Assembly: GCF_019038435.1 (NCBI RefSeq)
Contig: NZ_JAGPOX010000032.1
Coordinates: forward strand, 1-64,000
From: Nocardia alni
Lineage (GTDB): Bacteria > Actinomycetota > Actinomycetes > Mycobacteriales > Mycobacteriaceae
Reading direction: 5' to 3'
Length of the DNA: 64,000 nucleotides
Shown here: positions 7,853 to 16,870 of the stretch, piece after piece
How the letters are laid out: each line of letters starts with the position of its first letter
Position numbering within the stretch: the stretch's first letter is position 1
Notes under the pieces: generated by a model
Seen by the model: the letters and a program-made list of their open reading frames with translations, nothing else
Told to the model about the DNA's origin: nothing
The model's database searches: none
Translations under genes and position numbers: made by a program

Positions 7853-8716
7853 ATGGATTTGACTCTGCTGTATCGCGGACCGCTGGCGTCCTGTGATTAC
7901 GACTGTCCCTACTGCCCGTTCGCCAAGCGCCGGGATACACCCGCCCAACTGCGCGCCGACCGCGCCGCCCTCGAGCGGTTCACCGCCTGGGTTCGCGAGC
8001 AGACCGGCGATCGGCTCTCGATCCTGTTCACCCCGTGGGGCGAGGGCCTGGTCCGGTCCTGGTACCGGCGGGCGCTGGTCGAGCTGTCGCACCTGCCGCA
8101 GGTCGAACGCGTCGCCATCCAGACCAACCTCAGCTGCCGGACCGAATGGCTGGCCGAGGCCGATCTCGACACGCTCGCGCTGTGGTGCACGTACCACCCG
8201 GGGCAGACCCCGTCCGAGCGATTCGTGGACAAGCTCGACCGCCTGACGCGCTCGGGTGTGCGCTTCAGCGTCGGAATCGTCGGGCTCCCCGCACATCTCG
8301 AGGCCGCACAGCGGCTACGCGCGAATCTTGCGGACCACGTCTACCTGTGGGTGAATGCCGCCGAGGGGCATACCTACACCGACGAGCAGGCCGCACGGTG
8401 GACGGCGCTGGATCCGCTGTTCCCCTTCAGCAGACACCCGCACAGATCCGCCGGGCAGCCCTGCCGCACCGGCTCGTCGGTGCTGTCCGTGGACGGCGAG
8501 GGCACCGTGCGGCGTTGCCATTTCGTCCAGGATCCGCTGGGAAATCTGTACGACGGCTCATACCGCGCCGCACTCGCGCCGCGGCCATGTCCGCTCGCGC
8601 TGTGCGACTGCCACATCGGCTACGTGCACCTGGAAACCCTGCCGCTGTACGACGTTTTCGCGGGCGGCGTGCTGGAACGTATTCCCGCTCAGGCCGTCTT
8701 GATCGACCAGACCTGA
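7853..8716 (+). CDS. STM4011 family radical SAM protein
   Basis: 287 residues, last gene of the operon. An unusual cluster motif lies near the N-terminus: SCDYDCPYCPFAK (CxxxCxxC). The rest has a short TIM-barrel-like core (ILFTPWGEGLVRSWYRRAL, RVAIQTNLSC, LALWCTYHPGQT, FSVGIVGLP). The C-terminal part has further Cys residues (PCRTGSSV, RRCHFVQD, CPLALCDCHIGY), which suggest a second, SPASM-like iron-sulfur site. SPASM radical SAM enzymes often act on peptides, which makes a peptide or protein substrate plausible (inference). ATG 7853 is preferred over GTG 7847 because TAGGTGG serves as ribosome binding site. The 3' end overlaps the convergent DUF2771 gene by 28 bp. Confidence 0.9.
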   Translation: MDLTLLYRGPLASCDYDCPYCPFAKRRDTPAQLRADRAALERFTAWVREQTGDRLSILFTPWGEGLVRSWYRRALVELSHLPQVERVAIQTNLSCRTEWLAEADLDTLALWCTYHPGQTPSERFVDKLDRLTRSGVRFSVGIVGLPAHLEAAQRLRANLADHVYLWVNAAEGHTYTDEQAARWTALDPLFPFSRHPHRSAGQPCRTGSSVLSVDGEGTVRRCHFVQDPLGNLYDGSYRAALAPRPCPLALCDCHIGYVHLETLPLYDVFAGGVLERIPAQAVLIDQT

Positions 8717-9225
8717 TACGGCGCGTAGAACTCGCGGCCGGACTCGTCGCGGGCGGGCATGACAAGCTGCAGTTCGATGCCGACCAGGCGAAGATTCGGG
8801 GTGGGACGGGACGGTACCGTCACCGCCAGCGTGCCGGGCTTGAAATCCTGATAGGTCTTGACGTCGCGCACATGGGTCCGGCCGTCGGGAAAGACATACT
8901 CGCGCATCATGATCCACGGCGCGTTGGCGATCTTCTTCGGCAGCGAGATCTGTAGCGGGGAGCCCGGCGGGACGTTCAGCGGCACGGTGATATTGCTTTC
9001 GTGGCAGTTCAGGCTCAGCTGGCCCATCTCGCTCATCCCGGCCACCGTGCAGTACCGGTACGGGGCCACGGTGACCGCCTTGCCGTGCGCGTACGCGGTG
9101 ATCGAGGGATCGGGCTTCTTCGCATTGTGCACGGCCACGGTGACTACGGCGGCGACGGCGACGATCACCACGAGCACCGCCGCCGCGGCCAGCGCGACGA
9201 TCGTGCGGGTGTTGGGCTTGGTCAC
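8689..9225 (-). CDS. DUF2771 family exported/membrane-anchored protein
   Basis: 178 residues. A single N-terminal hydrophobic helix (about 9-32) acts as a signal anchor, followed by an extracytoplasmic domain with two Cys (YRYCTVAG and LSLNCHES) that could form a disulfide, then PLQISLPKKIANAPW and a C-terminal VMPARDESGREFY. The function of DUF2771 is unknown. It follows the MFS gene with a 4-bp GTGA overlap, the arrangement seen for Rv0875c/Rv0876c in M. tuberculosis. Its last 28 bp overlap the end of STM4011, so the accessory block abuts it directly. Confidence 0.85.
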   Translation of the reverse strand: MTKPNTRTIVALAAAAVLVVIVAVAAVVTVAVHNAKKPDPSITAYAHGKAVTVAPYRYCTVAGMSEMGQLSLNCHESNITVPLNVPPGSPLQISLPKKIANAPWIMMREYVFPDGRTHVRDVKTYQDFKPGTLAVTVPSRPTPNLRLVGIELQLVMPARDESGREFYAPYQVWSIKTA

Positions 9226-11018
9226 GGGTTTCCTGTCGCTGGTCGGGGAGCGGCGCCGGGTGGATCAGGTACGTCCACGGGCACCTCCTGCTTGGCGTGC
9301 TGAGGTCGGTTGCCGCCCAGACCGGGCAGCAGCGAGTGACCACGGTAGCTCATGAAGGTTTGCACCAATCCGAGCGCCAGCACCGCGGACACCACGGTGA
9401 AGCCCACCCACCACTGCGTCGGTAGCAGCACTCCGCCCGCGCCGCCGACCACCCAGGACAGCTGCAGCACCGTTTCCGAGCGACCGAATCCGGATGCGAT
9501 CGATTCCGGCGGCAGGTCGTCCTGGATCGAGGCGTCCAGCGACACCTTCGCCAGCGCGCTGGCACACGCGCCGACCCCGGTGGCCACGGCGGCGCCGATC
9601 AGGTTGTCGGCCAGCGCCGCGAGGACCGCGACGAGCGTGCACGCGGCCGTGCAGATCACTACCATCAGCGCCGGACGGCCCAATTTCATCCGGGCGCCGG
9701 TGGCGTTTCCGATGAAGTTGCCGATCGCCGCCGCGGCGCCGATGACGCCCAGCATCGCGGCCTGATGCACCGGACGGTGTTCGGTGGACTTCGCCACGAA
9801 CGCCGCGTAGAAGGTCAGGAATCCGGTGAGCACCCGGATCGCGCTGTTGCCCCACAGCCCCGTCACCACCGAGCGGCCCAGCGGCTGGCGGCGGCGACTC
9901 GGCTTGACCGGCGAGTCCTCGTCGGCCTCCAGCACCTCGGTGTGACCGTGCTCGCTGTGGTATCCGAGCGTCGCGGGCACCTCGCCCTCGGTGACCTCGA
10001 CCCAGGACGGGATGCGCAGGCTCAGGTACGTCCCGGCCACCGCGATCAGCGACGCGAACACCAGCGCTCCGGGCGATCCGGCCGCCGCGGCGATCGCACC
10101 GGCGACACCACCTGCGCCGAGCGTGCCGCCGACCAGGCCGAAGACCGTGAGCCGGGAGTTGGTCCGCACCAGATCGATGCCCGGTGGCAGCACCCGCGGC
10201 GTCACCGCGCTCTTGAGCACCGCGAAGGATTTACTGAGGATCATCATCAGCAGCGCCAGCGGATACAGCGCCCAGCCGTGGAAATTGAAGATCAGCACGA
10301 TCGCGATCACCGCGCGAGCGGCGAACGAGCCCGACAGCGCCAGCCTGCGGCCGCGCTGCAAACGGTCCAGCAGGGGGCCGATCAGCGGGGCGATCACCGC
10401 GAACGGCGCGATCGTGATCAACAGGTACAGCGCCACCTTGCTCTTGGACTCCGCGGTCGCCGCGGAGAAGAACAGAGTGTTGGCCAGGGCGACGGCGATG
10501 GCCGCGTCGAGCGCGAAGTTGGCCATCGTCGCGTAGACCAGCGCGGTGAGCCCGGACTCGCCGGCCCCGTCAGCCTCCGCCGCGCGCCGGAACGTGCGGA
10601 ATCCGCGTTCGGTGAGCTCGACGCTCCGCATCGCCACGACCCGGGTGACGGTCATCTTGCGCGGAACCCGTTTGCGGGGTCCGGAATCCGTGGGGGGCTC
10701 GGGGGCCTCGTGCTGCGACGACTCGCCTATCGGCAGAGTTGGCGGCGGCTGGTTCGAGGACATGCGCCGGGTCACGAATTCGGGCACGTCCGGTTCGCCG
10801 CCGCGGCGGGGGAGGGGCGGCAGCGGGTCGCGTGCGCGTCGATCGCGGTCCGAGGCCTGCGGCGGTGTGTCTCGGTCGTGCGGCGGGTCGGGCCGATCGC
10901 GCGCCGGGTTGTTCGGCGGTGGATAGCGGTCGTAGCCGGGGTGCCGCCGGGTGAGCGGGGACTCCTCGCCGTCCCAGCCGCCTGGCTCGGCGCCGGAGGG
11001 TGGACGGGAGGTAGGCAC
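9222..11018 (-). CDS. MFS transporter with disordered N-terminus (Rv0876c-like)
   Basis: 598 residues. The first about 115 residues are rich in Pro, Arg and Asp (RYPPPNNPARDRPDPP, RRGGEPDVPEF) and likely disordered in the cytoplasm. A major-facilitator domain with about 12 helices follows, starting near ALVYATMANFALDAAIAVAL and including NTLFF, APLIGPLLDRLQRGRR (a motif-A-like loop) and HQAAMLGVIGAAAAIG. The substrate is unknown. GTG 11018 (V-P-T-S-R-P) was chosen; the open frame continues upstream without a better start. Cotranscribed with the downstream DUF2771 gene. Gene order matches Rv0876c-Rv0875c. Confidence 0.85.
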   Translation of the reverse strand: MPTSRPPSGAEPGGWDGEESPLTRRHPGYDRYPPPNNPARDRPDPPHDRDTPPQASDRDRRARDPLPPLPRRGGEPDVPEFVTRRMSSNQPPPTLPIGESSQHEAPEPPTDSGPRKRVPRKMTVTRVVAMRSVELTERGFRTFRRAAEADGAGESGLTALVYATMANFALDAAIAVALANTLFFSAATAESKSKVALYLLITIAPFAVIAPLIGPLLDRLQRGRRLALSGSFAARAVIAIVLIFNFHGWALYPLALLMMILSKSFAVLKSAVTPRVLPPGIDLVRTNSRLTVFGLVGGTLGAGGVAGAIAAAAGSPGALVFASLIAVAGTYLSLRIPSWVEVTEGEVPATLGYHSEHGHTEVLEADEDSPVKPSRRRQPLGRSVVTGLWGNSAIRVLTGFLTFYAAFVAKSTEHRPVHQAAMLGVIGAAAAIGNFIGNATGARMKLGRPALMVVICTAACTLVAVLAALADNLIGAAVATGVGACASALAKVSLDASIQDDLPPESIASGFGRSETVLQLSWVVGGAGGVLLPTQWWVGFTVVSAVLALGLVQTFMSYRGHSLLPGLGGNRPQHAKQEVPVDVPDPPGAAPRPATGNP

Positions 11019-11086
11019 AGTCCGATTCTCTCGCACTCCGTCCGGGGACGGGGCCAGGGTCTCGTGTGATCCTGACCCCGGAGGTC

Positions 11087-11872
11087 CTATTCGGGAACGA
11101 AACGGACCTCGAACATGGTCGGCCAGTATTTGCCGGTGAGCAGGAAACGATCCGTCCCGGGCAGGGTGGCGATTCCGTTGAGTACGTCGGTTCCGACTTG
11201 CTGCGCGGGCGTGAGCAGGCCCGACGCATCGATGTCGCCGAGTACCCGGCCGGATTTCGGGTCGATGTGCAGGATGTGGTCCGTCGGCCATTCGTTGGCG
11301 TAGATCGTGCCGTCGGGCGCGCAGTCGAGTGAATTCAGTTGAACGTTGTCATGGCTGGTCAGGCGCACCGAGCCGGTGACGGCGAAGCTGACCGGATCGC
11401 GGAAGGTCAGAGTGCTGCTGCCGTTGCTCATGACGATTCGGTCGTTCATCGAGCACAGCCCCCAGCCCTCGCCGGTGTAGCGCACCTGCCGCAGTTCGGC
11501 CAGGGTCTGCGGGTCGCGGGCGAAGGCGACCCCGTTCTTCCAGGTCAGCTCCCACAGGATATTTCCCACCCTGGTGATCGCCTCCCCGAAATACTGCGGA
11601 TCCAGATCGGCCCGGGCCATCTGGGCGCCGGTGGTGAAATCGGTGGCGCTCACGCCCGAGTGTCCCTTCATGCCGGTGCTCTCGTACAGGACGTTGCCGT
11701 CCAGTTCCAGGCCCTCGGTGAAGGCGGTGGTGTCGTGTGGGCGCGTCGCCAGAACCTGGGCGCGAAGCTGCGGCGTGGTGTCGGAGTCGCCGGAGCATCC
11801 GGCCGCCCAGGGCAGCAGTACTGCCAGCAGGATCAGTCCTGCCCCGGCCAACGTTCGGGTGTTGCGATGCAT
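11087..11872 (-). CDS. Glutaminyl-peptide cyclotransferase, lipoprotein
   Basis: 261 residues. The N-terminal signal ends in a lipobox (LPWAAGC, Cys about residue 26), so the mature enzyme is tethered outside the membrane. The rest is the bacterial/plant glutamine cyclotransferase beta-propeller family: DTTAFTEGLELDGNVLYESTG, then WELTWKNGVAFA, GEGWGLC, NSLDCAPDGTIYANEW and LNGIATLPGTDRFLLTGK. The reaction converts N-terminal Gln of peptides to pyroglutamate, releasing ammonia. The 5' end diverges from the DUF3027 gene with a gap of only 17 bp, so the two promoters overlap. Confidence 0.9.
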   Translation of the reverse strand: MHRNTRTLAGAGLILLAVLLPWAAGCSGDSDTTPQLRAQVLATRPHDTTAFTEGLELDGNVLYESTGMKGHSGVSATDFTTGAQMARADLDPQYFGEAITRVGNILWELTWKNGVAFARDPQTLAELRQVRYTGEGWGLCSMNDRIVMSNGSSTLTFRDPVSFAVTGSVRLTSHDNVQLNSLDCAPDGTIYANEWPTDHILHIDPKSGRVLGDIDASGLLTPAQQVGTDVLNGIATLPGTDRFLLTGKYWPTMFEVRFVPE

Positions 11873-11889
11873 GCGGCAAAATGTAGGAC

Positions 11890-13857
11890 GTGAGCGCAGT
11901 TTCTGTTTCGGAGCCCGCCGTGCGACCGATCCTGGCGGAGGCGGTCGAGTTGGCTCGTCGTGCGCTCCTAGAGTTGCAGCCCGATGGTGTGGGTGAGCAT
12001 CTGGGGGTGACCGCCGAGGACGAGTACGCGGCCACCCATCGCTTCGCTTCGACCCTGCCGGGCTATCGCGGCTGGCAGTGGGCGGTGGTGGTGGCGGCCC
12101 CGCCGGAGGCCGAGCGTGCGACGGTCAGCGAGTCGGCGCTGCTGCCCGGGCCCGAGGCCCTGACCCCACCCGAGTTCGTGCCGTGGGATCGGCGTGTGCG
12201 GCCCGGTGATCTGGCGCCAGGCGATCTACTGGCGCCACAGCTGGACGATCCGCGTCTGGTCCCCGGTTACCTGGTGACAGGTGACCCGGTTGTCGACGAG
12301 GTCGTCGAGGAGCTCGGCCAGGGGCGCCCGCAGGTGCTCAGCCGGGAGGGCCGCGAGGAGGCCGCCGAGCGCTGGTTCACCGAATACGGTCCGGACACCG
12401 ATATGGCACGGGCCGCACCCTCGACCTGTCGCCAGTGCGGATTCTTCGTACCGCTGGCCGGTGCGTTGCGCGCCGCGTACGGCGTCTGCGCCAATGCGAT
12501 GGGCGCCGACGGCCGTGTCGTGCATGTCGAATACGGTTGCGGCGCGCATTCGGACACCGAGCTGCCCACGGGCGGTGGTTCGCCGCTGTACGAGGCATAT
12601 GACGATGCCGCTGTCGAGATGATCTCCGTGGGGGGGTTGCGCGGACCGGATCCGTCGGCCGCCGAGTCCGTCGGCGAGTCGGCCGATGCGCCCGAGGCTG
12701 TTGCCGGCGTGTCGGAGTCTCAGGGGACGCCGGTCGTCGTGGATGCCGCGCCTGGTGCTGGGGCTGCTGAGGGTGTTGCGCCGGTGGTGGTGGCTGCGGC
12801 GCCAGGTGCTGGCGATGCTGGGTCGGCTGTCGGGGGTGCTGTGCCGGTCGTCGTGGATGCCGCCCCTGGTGCTGGGGCTGCTGAGGGTGTTGCGCCGGTC
12901 GTCGTGGATGCTGCGCCGGTTGCTGAGGGTGCCTCGTCGGGTGCTGGAGGTACCGCATCGGTGGTAGGCGATACCGTGCCGACAGCTGACGATGCTGCGC
13001 CGGTGATTGACGATGCGGCGCCGGCGGTGGAAGCCGATGTGCCGGTGGTCGAGTCGGCGGTGTCAGTTACCGACGACACGGTGTCGACGGTCGCGGCGGC
13101 GGAGGTCGAGACAGCGGAACGGGGGGCCGAGGTTGTGCAGCCCCCGGTGTCCGAGGCAGAGGTTGCCGCACCCGAGGTCGTTGCCGTACCGGAGGTCGAG
13201 GTCGCTCGGCAGGCCGCCGAGTTCGAGGCCGCTTTCACGCAGACGGTGTGTTACGCGGCGGAATCCGATCCTGCCGAACCCGGGACCGATGCGGAGACCG
13301 CGACCGCGCAGGCGTCGAATGTCGATGCCTCGGCGGTCGAGACGTCCGAGACAGCGGCGTCCGACACCGTGGGCAGTGTGCCCCCAGCGGTCGAGGAGGT
13401 CGCATCCTCGGTGACGGATTCTGCTGGGGCGCAGGAATTTCCCGCGCCTCCCGATGAGACGGCGGTGAGTGAGGACGTCGCAACCGATGTTGCCGCGCCG
13501 GCCGATTCCATGAGTCCGTCTGCTGCCCAAGAGGTCTCCGAAACTACGAGTGCGGCAGGTGTGGACGAGGCTGACGAGGTCGATGCCGCCGCGCACGAAA
13601 GTGCCGTGGATTCCCCTGCGACAGCGGGTAGATCGGGCAGTCAGTTCGCGCCTGCCGCGGATGAGCGCGCGGAGCCCGATGCCGAGCGCTCGACAGTCGA
13701 GTCTTCGGAGGCCACTGAGGAGGTATCGGCCGAGTCCGGTGCGATGCCGTCCGAGCCCGGTGCGAGCACCCCCGAATACCACGATGCGTGGGCGGTGTCC
13801 GCGGTTCGGGTGGAACACGTCGCCGAGGGAGCATCCGGAGCATCGGAGCAGGACTGA
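11890..13857 (+). CDS. DUF3027 family protein with long repetitive tail
   Basis: 655 residues. The first about 240 are the conserved DUF3027 part: ATHRFASTLPGYRGWQWAVVV, VPWDRRVRPGDLAPGDLL, then a probable zinc site with CRQCGFF, YGVCANAM and EYGCGAH. The remaining about 400 residues are Ala/Val/Glu/Ser-rich low-complexity sequence with degenerate repeats of PVVVDAAPGAGAAEGVA and many DDAAP/VDDT units. The mycobacterial protein as remembered (Rv0877) is about 260 residues, so the tail is an expansion. The function is unknown. GTG 11890 lies close to the divergent cyclotransferase gene. Confidence 0.82.
   Translation: MSAVSVSEPAVRPILAEAVELARRALLELQPDGVGEHLGVTAEDEYAATHRFASTLPGYRGWQWAVVVAAPPEAERATVSESALLPGPEALTPPEFVPWDRRVRPGDLAPGDLLAPQLDDPRLVPGYLVTGDPVVDEVVEELGQGRPQVLSREGREEAAERWFTEYGPDTDMARAAPSTCRQCGFFVPLAGALRAAYGVCANAMGADGRVVHVEYGCGAHSDTELPTGGGSPLYEAYDDAAVEMISVGGLRGPDPSAAESVGESADAPEAVAGVSESQGTPVVVDAAPGAGAAEGVAPVVVAAAPGAGDAGSAVGGAVPVVVDAAPGAGAAEGVAPVVVDAAPVAEGASSGAGGTASVVGDTVPTADDAAPVIDDAAPAVEADVPVVESAVSVTDDTVSTVAAAEVETAERGAEVVQPPVSEAEVAAPEVVAVPEVEVARQAAEFEAAFTQTVCYAAESDPAEPGTDAETATAQASNVDASAVETSETAASDTVGSVPPAVEEVASSVTDSAGAQEFPAPPDETAVSEDVATDVAAPADSMSPSAAQEVSETTSAAGVDEADEVDAAAHESAVDSPATAGRSGSQFAPAADERAEPDAERSTVESSEATEEVSAESGAMPSEPGASTPEYHDAWAVSAVRVEHVAEGASGASEQD
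12730..12900 (+). repeat. Near-identical internal repeats in the DUF3027 tail
   Basis: Two copies of an about 54-bp block, beginning CCGGTCGTCGTGGATGCCGC near 12730 and 12843, differ at only a few positions. They flank a more diverged copy. They encode PVVVDAAPGAGAAEGVA. This is typical of recent slippage or unequal exchange within a low-complexity coding region. Confidence 0.75.
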
Positions 13858-14003
13858 GTGAGATCGGTATGACGGCCGCATCCAGTATTGGTGCGTCCGC
13901 ATCCCGAGTTGCTCGGGCAGTCTGTGATCCTGGCATGCTGTCGCCTGGAGTCCCAGGCCTGAAGATTCCGGCCCGGCTGCATACTTCTATGTAAAGGAAA
14001 GCT

Positions 14004-14048
14004 GTGACCACACCAGTGTGGACCTCTGCCATAGGTACGCCGCGATGA
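14004..14048 (+). CDS. Possible 14-codon leader ORF coupled to the sacsin-like gene
   Basis: GTG at 14004 is preceded by AAAGGAAA and opens a 14-codon frame (MTTPVWTSAIGTPR) whose TGA at 14046-14048 overlaps the ATG at 14045 of the large gene (ATGA). The ribosome binding site fits this small frame better than any start of the large gene. It may be a real leader used for translational coupling, or chance. No homology can be judged at this length. Confidence 0.3.
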   Translation: MTTPVWTSAIGTPR

Positions 14049-16870
14049 CGGGGGTGGAGGATCCGTTCGGGACCGCCGCACTGCGGTCGGGCGTGCTCGA
14101 CGCCTGGCGTGGTTCGCCGACTCGGCTGCGGGAGGACGGGGCCGTCGAGGCCGATCTGGTGCGGGCGGGCTATCGCGACCGGCTGCTTACCGAGTTGGCG
14201 CAGAATGCCGCCGATGCCGCGGCCAAGGCGGGGGTCGCGGGCCGGCTGGCTGTGTGGTTCGCCGGTGATGCGGTGCATCTGGCCAATACCGGTGTGCCGC
14301 TCGATATTTCGGGTGTGCATTCGCTCACGGCCCTGCGCGCCTCGGCCAAGTCGGGGGTGGAATCGACGGTCGGCCAATTCGGTGTCGGCTTCACGGCGGT
14401 CCTGTCCGTCGGTGACGAGATCGAATTCCGTTCCCGTACGGGATCATTGCGCTTCTCTCGGGAGGGTACCGGGGAGGAACTGCGCCGCGCCGGGATCGCC
14501 ATTCCGGAGCAACCCGGCTTCGCGCCTCCGGCACTGCGGTTGACCTGGGCGATCGAGACGGGACCGGCCGACGGATTCGACAGTGAGATCGTCGTGCGGC
14601 TGCGCGCGGGTATCGATGCCGTGGAGCTGTCGGCCGCTATGCGCGCCGAGGCCGGTGACCTGCTGCTGGAACTGCCCGCACTGCAATACATTCGCATCGG
14701 TGACGACGAGATACGCAGTGACGTAGCGGATCTCGACAATGGTCTACGGCAGGTGCGAGTGTCGGACCCGATACACGGCACACGGACATGGTGGCAGTTC
14801 CAGGCCGGCCGGTCGCGCTGGCTGCTGCCGGTGGTGAACGGCCGCCCGGTCGCGGCCGAACCCGATGTACTGCGCGCGCCGACCCGCTCCGACGAGGAGC
14901 TGTCGCTGCCGGCGCTGCTCATCGCCGACATCCCGATGCAGCCCGACCGCCGACGCCTGCTGCCCGGCGCCCGCATCGCCGAACTGGCCGCCGGCTACGC
15001 CGATTTCGCCCGTGCCCTGCCGCCGCAGGAGCGGCTCGTCCTGGTTCCCACACCCGGGTTCCCCCGCAGCGAGACCGACGCGCTACTGCGCGAGGCGCTC
15101 ATCACCGAACTGCGCGCACAGGCCTGGCTGCCGGTGGTCCCCGGCAGTGCCGATGCCGCCGAAGCGGCGGTGACCCCGCAGCGGGCGAACGTATTCCTGG
15201 GTGCGACAGGCGAATTGGCCCATCATCTCGCGGAAGTGCTCGGCCCGCTGGTGATTCCGGAGCTCTCGGGTCACAAGACGTCCGACGCGCTGACGGTGCT
15301 GGACGTGCATCGCATCGGCCTGGCCCGCATCGCCGAGGTGTCCGCGAACTTGGAATTCCCGCCGGAGTGGTGGTATTCGCTCTACGACGCGCTCGAACCC
15401 TTCGCGCAGGATCGGCTGGCCGCCGAGGAACTCGGTGCGATCGCCGTGCCACTGGCCGACGGGCGCCGGGTCACCGGCCCGCGCACGGCGGTGCTGAGCG
15501 ACGATCTGGAGCTGTCGGGCGCGTTCGCCGACCCCGAGACGACGCCAGACGACCTCCCGGAATTCGAGACCCCGACGCTGCCGGTGCACTGGGCCCGCCT
15601 CGTGCATCCGGAGGCGGCGCATACGCTGCTCGAACGTCTCGGTGCGCGGCAGGCCACGGTCGAGGACCTGCTCGGCGATCCCGCGTTGCAGGCATTGCTC
15701 GAGGACGATCCGGCCGATTCGGACACCGTCGATGCCGTGCTGCGCTTGGCCGGGCAGCTGCGGGGTTCGTTGCCGACCTGGCTGGGCATGCTCGAACTCC
15801 CGGACGAGAGCGGTGAATTGCGGCCCGCCGACGAGCTGCTGCTCCCGGACGCTCCGCTGGCCCGTGTCATGGTATCCGACGAATCCCCATTCGGCACAGT
15901 CGATTCCGCGATCGTGCGGCGCTACGGCGCGGAGGCCCTGCGCGCGATCGGCGTCGGATGGGGATTTTCGGTTGTGACCGAACCCGATCCGACCGGCCCC
16001 GACCACAACCTCGACGACGAGGAGGCATGGTGGGACACGCTCCAGCAGGATCCGCCGGAGCTGGCCGCCGTACGGGATCTGGACCTGGTGGCGCAGGATG
16101 CCTGGCCGGAAGCGTTGCGCCTGTTGCTGTCCGAACCGTCGACCCGCCGCTTGCTCGCCGATCGTGATGGCTATACCGCCTGGTGGCTGCGTCGGCACGC
16201 CCGCCTGGACGGTATCGCGCTCGGGTTGTTCCGCGCACCCGGCGATCCGGTCTTCGCCGAGCTGCTTCCCGAACCGACCAGCCTGGCCCCCGACGAGCTG
16301 AACGCGCTGCGCGCGGTGTTGGCCGATCCCGAGACCATCACCCAGGAGTTGGCCACCGCCCTGCTGGATGCGCTGGCCGATCCGGCGAAAACTCCGTCTC
16401 CGGAATCGATCGCGCAGACACACAGCCTGCTCGCCGAGTCGCTGGACCTGCTCGATCTGGACGAGCTGGCCCTGCCCGAACGGGTGCGCGCCCTGTCCGG
16501 AGCGGTCATCGACCCCGCCGACGCGCTGGTCCTGGACGAACCCTGCTTCGGACTAGCGGTGCCGCCGGACCGGCTGGTGGTGGGCGACCCGGCCACCGCT
16601 CGGGAGCTGGCCACCCTGTTGGATTTGCGGCTGGTCTCCGAGGTGGTCACCGCAGAGGTGCTCGGTGCGGGCCGGGTGAGCACCTGGTCGGCCGAGCCGC
16701 TCGGTGTGGTGTTGCGCCCGCAGTTCGGTGAATCGGACGGTGAGCTGGTTCTGCACGATCGGCTGCGGGTGAACCTGCGCGGCGCGTTCGAAACCACCGC
16801 CGAGGTGTCGTGGTGGCGCGACGGCAGCACCACGCACGTTCAGGCGCAGCCTATTTCGCGTACGACATAA
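14045..16870 (+). CDS. Sacsin-like GHKL ATPase domain protein
   Basis: 941 residues. The N-terminal about 230 residues form an Hsp90/sacsin-type GHKL ATP-binding domain: LLTELAQNAADAAAKAG (N-box with Glu and Asn), DAVHLANTGVPLD (Asp of the G1 box) and GQFGVGFTAVLSVGD (Gly-rich lid). The rest is a long Leu/Glu/Asp-rich helical region without recognised domains. Proteins of this type are often annotated as molecular chaperone Hsp90 homologues in actinobacteria, but they lack the Hsp90 middle domain; a client is not known. The ATG at 14045 is chosen for its overlap with a small upstream frame; an in-frame GTG at 14018 is an alternative. The 3' end overlaps the convergent TetR gene by 20 bp. Confidence 0.82.
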   Translation: MTGVEDPFGTAALRSGVLDAWRGSPTRLREDGAVEADLVRAGYRDRLLTELAQNAADAAAKAGVAGRLAVWFAGDAVHLANTGVPLDISGVHSLTALRASAKSGVESTVGQFGVGFTAVLSVGDEIEFRSRTGSLRFSREGTGEELRRAGIAIPEQPGFAPPALRLTWAIETGPADGFDSEIVVRLRAGIDAVELSAAMRAEAGDLLLELPALQYIRIGDDEIRSDVADLDNGLRQVRVSDPIHGTRTWWQFQAGRSRWLLPVVNGRPVAAEPDVLRAPTRSDEELSLPALLIADIPMQPDRRRLLPGARIAELAAGYADFARALPPQERLVLVPTPGFPRSETDALLREALITELRAQAWLPVVPGSADAAEAAVTPQRANVFLGATGELAHHLAEVLGPLVIPELSGHKTSDALTVLDVHRIGLARIAEVSANLEFPPEWWYSLYDALEPFAQDRLAAEELGAIAVPLADGRRVTGPRTAVLSDDLELSGAFADPETTPDDLPEFETPTLPVHWARLVHPEAAHTLLERLGARQATVEDLLGDPALQALLEDDPADSDTVDAVLRLAGQLRGSLPTWLGMLELPDESGELRPADELLLPDAPLARVMVSDESPFGTVDSAIVRRYGAEALRAIGVGWGFSVVTEPDPTGPDHNLDDEEAWWDTLQQDPPELAAVRDLDLVAQDAWPEALRLLLSEPSTRRLLADRDGYTAWWLRRHARLDGIALGLFRAPGDPVFAELLPEPTSLAPDELNALRAVLADPETITQELATALLDALADPAKTPSPESIAQTHSLLAESLDLLDLDELALPERVRALSGAVIDPADALVLDEPCFGLAVPPDRLVVGDPATARELATLLDLRLVSEVVTAEVLGAGRVSTWSAEPLGVVLRPQFGESDGELVLHDRLRVNLRGAFETTAEVSWWRDGSTTHVQAQPISRTT

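Noticed and set aside
8035..8955. 306-codon plus-strand frame over STM4011 and DUF2771
   Set aside because: Out of frame with both families and Arg/Ala-rich shadow composition.
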